Below are positions 63,918 through 64,000 of a stretch of 64,000 nt of DNA, piece after piece. Source of the stretch: Apilactobacillus kunkeei (GTDB lineage: Bacteria > Bacillota > Bacilli > Lactobacillales > Lactobacillaceae); contig NZ_JXDF01000014.1 of NCBI RefSeq assembly GCF_001308195.1, positions 18,578-82,577 on the forward strand. The letters are read 5' to 3'. The translations under genes were made by a program, and so were the position numbers. Numbering within the stretch: position 1 is the first letter of the stretch; each line of letters starts with the position of its first letter. The notes beneath the pieces were generated by a model. The model saw only the letters and a list, made by a program, of their open reading frames with translations, ran no database searches and had not been told where the DNA came from.

Positions 63918-63959
63918 GAACCCCTTGAGTTGGAGAAATCTAACTTAAGGGGTTCTTTT
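63918..63959 (+). promoter_or_regulatory. Hairpin in the IS end covering the transposase ribosome binding site
   Basis: Bases 63918-63934 pair with 63939-63955 over 17 positions including G-U pairs, closed by a GAAA tetraloop and followed by TTTT. The AAGGGG ribosome binding site (63947-63952) lies in the 3' arm. The structure could end transcription arriving from ackA and block translation of read-through RNA. Confidence 0.65.
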
Positions 63960-64000
63960 ATGTTTTCTAAAGAATTAAAATTAGCTGCCATTAAAGATTA
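63960..64000 (+). CDS. IS3-family transposase OrfA, N-terminal fragment
   Basis: Thirteen codons are visible, reading MFSKELKLAAIKD, which fits the start of OrfA proteins (helix-turn-helix, KFSxELKLxAVK pattern). AAGGGG lies seven bases upstream. The frame runs off the right edge, so integrity cannot be judged. Confidence 0.7.
   Translation, partial: MFSKELKLAAIKD

Larger units (their letters stand above)
63912..64000 (+). mobile_element. Left end of an IS3-family insertion sequence (partial)
   Basis: The sequence TGAACTGAACCCCTTGAGTT at 63912 has the TG start and CCCC...AGTTGGA pattern of terminal repeats of the IS150-like group of IS3 elements. A transposase OrfA-like frame follows at 63960. 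The right end and target duplication are beyond the window. Confidence 0.75.

Overview
The window is AT-rich chromosomal DNA from a low-GC Firmicute and almost certainly from a member of the Lactobacillaceae. Support comes from gene order shared with lactobacilli (ymfF-ymfH-rodZ-pgsA-cinA/pncC-recA-rny-ymdB-mutS-mutL-ruvA-ruvB; ireB-ruvX-DUF1292; zapA-cvpA-mutS2-trxA; comG-ytxK-ackA), T-box control of amino-acid genes, and a Ddl ligase of the Phe type typical of intrinsically vancomycin-resistant lactobacilli. The species cannot be named from sequence alone. No rRNA, tRNA, CRISPR array or prophage was seen.

Layout. 1-479: 3' end of a RodA-type glycosyltransferase. 488-3400: methionine T-box leader and metNIQ importer. 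3402-5460: a GntR (YtrA-like) regulator with its ABC transporter. 5491-8197: ddl, tag and an XRE-family regulator. 8200-12133, minus strand: uspA, a small membrane protein, rarA, yueI, rpsD with a structured leader, and free-methionine-sulfoxide reductase. 12303-17109: ezrA, cysteine desulfurase with thiI, tpx. 17112-21440: valine T-box, valS, folC. 21607-25558: mreBCD-minCD shape and septum-placement genes. 25568-28032: a T-box leader, probably histidine-specific, and an amino-acid ABC importer. 28053-43067: M16 peptidase-like pair, rodZ, pgsA, pncC, recA, rny, ymdB, mutSL, ruvAB, yajC. 43195-53196: nrnA, a DEAD-box helicase, alanine T-box and alaS, ireB, ruvX, zapA, cvpA, mutS2, trxA. 53241-58178: yslB (minus), murI, rdgB, two small membrane-associated proteins, ccpA, yebC. 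58227-61546: a complete comG pseudopilus operon. 61653-63888: ytxK and ackA. 63912 to the end: left end of an IS3-family insertion sequence.

Most of the window is housekeeping: cell shape and division, translation, recombination and mismatch repair, and nutrient uptake controlled by tRNA-sensing leaders. Four T-box leaders lie within 64 kb (Met, Val, probable His, Ala).

The observations most worth following are these. (1) The RNase Y homologue has lost several metal-binding residues of its HD domain while the KH domain and membrane anchor look intact. (2) The comG operon is preceded by a 15-bp terminator-like hairpin. Its loop is the core of a ComX-type box and its 3' arm carries the comGA ribosome binding site, so only transcripts started inside the hairpin would be free of it. 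(3) MetQ has no lipobox cysteine. (4) An IS element has cut the ackA terminator. Inside its end is a hairpin that would hide the transposase ribosome binding site on read-through RNA. (5) rpsD has a strongly paired 5' leader, a likely S4 autoregulatory element.
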